A stretch of DNA of 46,284 nt, taken from NCBI GenBank assembly GCA_002497295.1, contig DANO01000025.1:3049-49332 (forward strand), written 5' to 3'. Under the pieces are notes generated by a model, which saw only the letters and a program-made list of their open reading frames with translations, made no database searches and was not told the origin of the DNA. Shown here in pieces: positions 44,585 through 46,284 of this stretch. Position 1 is the stretch's first letter, and each line of letters starts with the position of its first letter. The position numbers and the translations under genes were made by a program. This DNA comes from Euryarchaeota archaeon UBA171 (lineage in GTDB: Archaea > Thermoplasmatota > Poseidoniia > Poseidoniales > Thalassarchaeaceae).

Positions 44585-46284
44585 GATGCCCTGCGGGCTC
44601 CTCTTCCATAAATGAATGCAGCAGCAAGAATTCCAATCATGGATGATGATCCTGGGAATGGTAGGAGGCTCTCTGAATCATTTTGATCGGTCTTAGGTGG
44701 TGGCTCCGTTCCCCTTGGCGTTTCCAATACTTCAGTTGAATTCAAGTTCCGATCAGCAGATGAACACATCCCGGAGGCATCGCAGATACGTACTGTAACG
44801 ATATGCTCCCCAGGATCAAAGAGTGCGAAGTCGATAGGCCCCACCGACCAAGAGTTGCCCAATGCATCGACATTCCCCAAAGTATTGCCATCAATCAGCA
44901 TGCTGAATGATACATCCTCCCCATCTGGTTCTCCGAACATCCCATTCATGCTCCATGAGGTGCCTGTCCACTCGCTATTCAAGATTGAAATAATCGGAGG
45001 GGTGCCAATTTTCTGGAATGTCAAACCGCTCCTCTCAACACGTTCATGGATCCCATCGCCACTTATCTTGAACCAGACATTAACAGCGCCAGGAATTAAA
45101 TTCGTGGAAGATTCGCTGAATATTTGTTGCTCTCCATTTTGGAGAATAGCCACATTTTCGTAGTATATGGGATTCTCATTATTCTGGCTCAGCCCTATTT
45201 CCAAGATGATCTGCCGTGGAACTCCGTCATCTGCAATCGGAAGTTGAACCCCGTAGAGTTCCATATCCACAGTCTCATGAATGACTGGTTGGCCCTGCGA
45301 CGAATTACTGCTCACTGTGAACCCCCTCATCGCCACAAAGCTCCTCTCCGCTGATTGCTGGCCGGAGAGATCGACGGCCGAGCAGATGAATTCGGATTTC
45401 CCGACATCGTCCGAGATAGTCGCTCGTATCGACCTGTCTTCTCCAAATAGATTGGATCCCATGTCCTCGTCGTTGTAGCAATTTATGCTTAGCTTCGAAA
45501 TGGCCATATCGTCGGTAAACCATCCAGCGATCTCCTCCCAATCTGCGATTAGCACATCGGGGTCAGAAACCTCCCCTTCAACCATGCCGTAAACCCATAA
45601 TGTTCCATTTTCAGGCGCTTCTGGCGTCCATGAAGGAGGATCGTCTACAGGAGGAGCGATAGTTGTGAGGTCAAAGAATAGATCTTCTCCAGAAGGCCAA
45701 TACGCATTTGGCCGGCTCGGCTCGATTTGTAGGGTGAGACCCCCTTGTTCGTTGTAATCTGTCACTACTGAAGAAGAACCATCTCCTATGCAGGAGCCTC
45801 TGATGGGTGTAGGGGAGCCTCCGTTAAGCAGATCACGCCCCTCACATTCTTCAAACAGAGAAAGTCGCATTCCTTCTACATAAGGCGCATTAATTGTATA
45901 TGTGGCACGAGAGATATTTGAGACATTCATCGCGAGAGTCAGCGTTTCAAGAGACTGAATATTGTGCAAATCGACTTCCCCACTAAGATACAATTCAATT
46001 CTACATTCATCAGGTAATTCGCCATCGGTGTCGCAATCACGATCTGAGTTTGGAACAACTGGAACCTCAAAGCACCCCTGGCTACTTCCGAAGCTGCTAC
46101 AATCTCTCACAGAGTTATGTCTCTCCGGCACCATATTCCATTCATCTATCGAAACACCATCTTCCACCCATGTAGCATTCCTCCAATCCACCGCTGCTCC
46201 TCCACGATGGTGTTCGCCATCCCTAACGCCGACACGGGTCATGGTGTATTCAACGCAGTCCGCTGCCACTGATCTGACGGCTTC
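44581..46284 (-). CDS. Surface protein with C-terminal anchor, 5' end beyond the window
   Basis: The frame is open to the window edge, and the visible part has no signal peptide, so the true start probably lies beyond base 46284. At least 567 residues are seen. The content is beta-rich with paired cysteines and acidic loops; ISILNSEWTGTSWSMNGMFG and HIVTVRICDASGMCSSADRN look like Ig-like or Big-type units. One membrane segment near the C terminus (SSSMIGILAAAFIYG) is followed by a short basic tail. No catalytic motif was noticed. It overlaps the Gar1-like gene by 4 nt, so a surface protein and an RNP protein share a transcript, probably without a shared function. Confidence 0.8.
   Translation of the reverse strand, partial: EAVRSVAADCVEYTMTRVGVRDGEHHRGGAAVDWRNATWVEDGVSIDEWNMVPERHNSVRDCSSFGSSQGCFEVPVVPNSDRDCDTDGELPDECRIELYLSGEVDLHNIQSLETLTLAMNVSNISRATYTINAPYVEGMRLSLFEECEGRDLLNGGSPTPIRGSCIGDGSSSVVTDYNEQGGLTLQIEPSRPNAYWPSGEDLFFDLTTIAPPVDDPPSWTPEAPENGTLWVYGMVEGEVSDPDVLIADWEEIAGWFTDDMAISKLSINCYNDEDMGSNLFGEDRSIRATISDDVGKSEFICSAVDLSGQQSAERSFVAMRGFTVSSNSSQGQPVIHETVDMELYGVQLPIADDGVPRQIILEIGLSQNNENPIYYENVAILQNGEQQIFSESSTNLIPGAVNVWFKISGDGIHERVERSGLTFQKIGTPPIISILNSEWTGTSWSMNGMFGEPDGEDVSFSMLIDGNTLGNVDALGNSWSVGPIDFALFDPGEHIVTVRICDASGMCSSADRNLNSTEVLETPRGTEPPPKTDQNDSESLLPFPGSSSMIGILAAAFIYGRGARRAS

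Noticed and set aside
1..46284. Mobile elements, prophage genes or CRISPR repeats
   Set aside because: No transposase, integrase, Cas or regularly spaced repeat was seen. Most long frames opposite the real genes are coding shadows.
42914..46284. Functional system joining the surface protein, Gar1-like protein and TPR protein
   Set aside because: They overlap or lie close, but Gar1 acts on RNA in the cytosol; close packing is the rule in this window and is not enough to claim a joint role.

Overview
The window looks like a piece of an archaeal chromosome. The best fit is a marine Thermoplasmatota-type euryarchaeon of the Marine Group II / Poseidoniales kind. This is inferred from several things together: a bacterial-type gyrase pair, a Gar1-like H/ACA protein, tRNAs with archaeal-looking promoters, several apparently leaderless genes with a TATA-like box about 24-30 nt before the start, a ferredoxin-dependent 2-oxoacid oxidoreductase, and many very large exported proteins with PKD, subtilase or FG-GAP domains and one C-terminal membrane anchor. 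No 16S gene or search result is available, so the lineage is a judgement. I saw no mobile element, phage gene, CRISPR array or obvious frameshift. Genes are packed tightly and often overlap by 4 nt.

Layout. 1-4899: a tRNA-Ser(GCU) cut by the window edge, then gyrB-gyrA on the minus strand, with a perfect inverted repeat in front of gyrB. 4900-14636: aroD; a convergent minus-strand pair of exported proteins (a large PKD metalloprotease-like protein and a small anchored partner); then a plus-strand set of anchored glutaminyl cyclase, a membrane protein and an extended thymidylate kinase; and a convergent DUF2085 protein. 14637-14998 is the only gap over 300 bases. 14999-18891: the sufCBD operon and a divergent Nfu-like gene, together an Fe-S cluster assembly block. 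18905-27225: five minus-strand genes (NUDIX-metallo-beta-lactamase fusion, LemA, alpha/beta hydrolase, giant subtilase, Maf). 27315-28895: a Fluc fluoride channel, an aldo/keto reductase, a 62-aa membrane protein and tRNA-Gln(CUG). 28954-36370: the 2-oxoacid:ferredoxin oxidoreductase alpha and beta genes, a membrane-tethered cyclophilin, aconitase and an unknown gene. 36436-46284: a 2155-aa surface protein, then a minus-strand run of a TPR-like membrane protein, Gar1 fused to a RanBP2-type zinc finger, and a truncated surface protein.

How the genes fit together. Aconitase and the 2-oxoacid oxidoreductase both need [4Fe-4S] clusters, which the Suf/Nfu block could supply. The metalloprotease-like protein, subtilase, glutaminyl cyclase and cyclophilin would all act on the outer face of the membrane in cutting, capping or folding proteins. 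That suits a protein-degrading heterotroph, but no single sequence feature ties them into one system. The most unusual items are the Gar1-zinc finger protein with an arginine-rich tail, the gyrB inverted repeat at a predicted transcription start, a glutamine at the quinolone-contact position of GyrA, the thymidylate kinase with a long winged-helix-like tail, the NUDIX-metallo-beta-lactamase fusion, and a surface subtilase that ends in a zinc ribbon predicted to lie in the cytosol.
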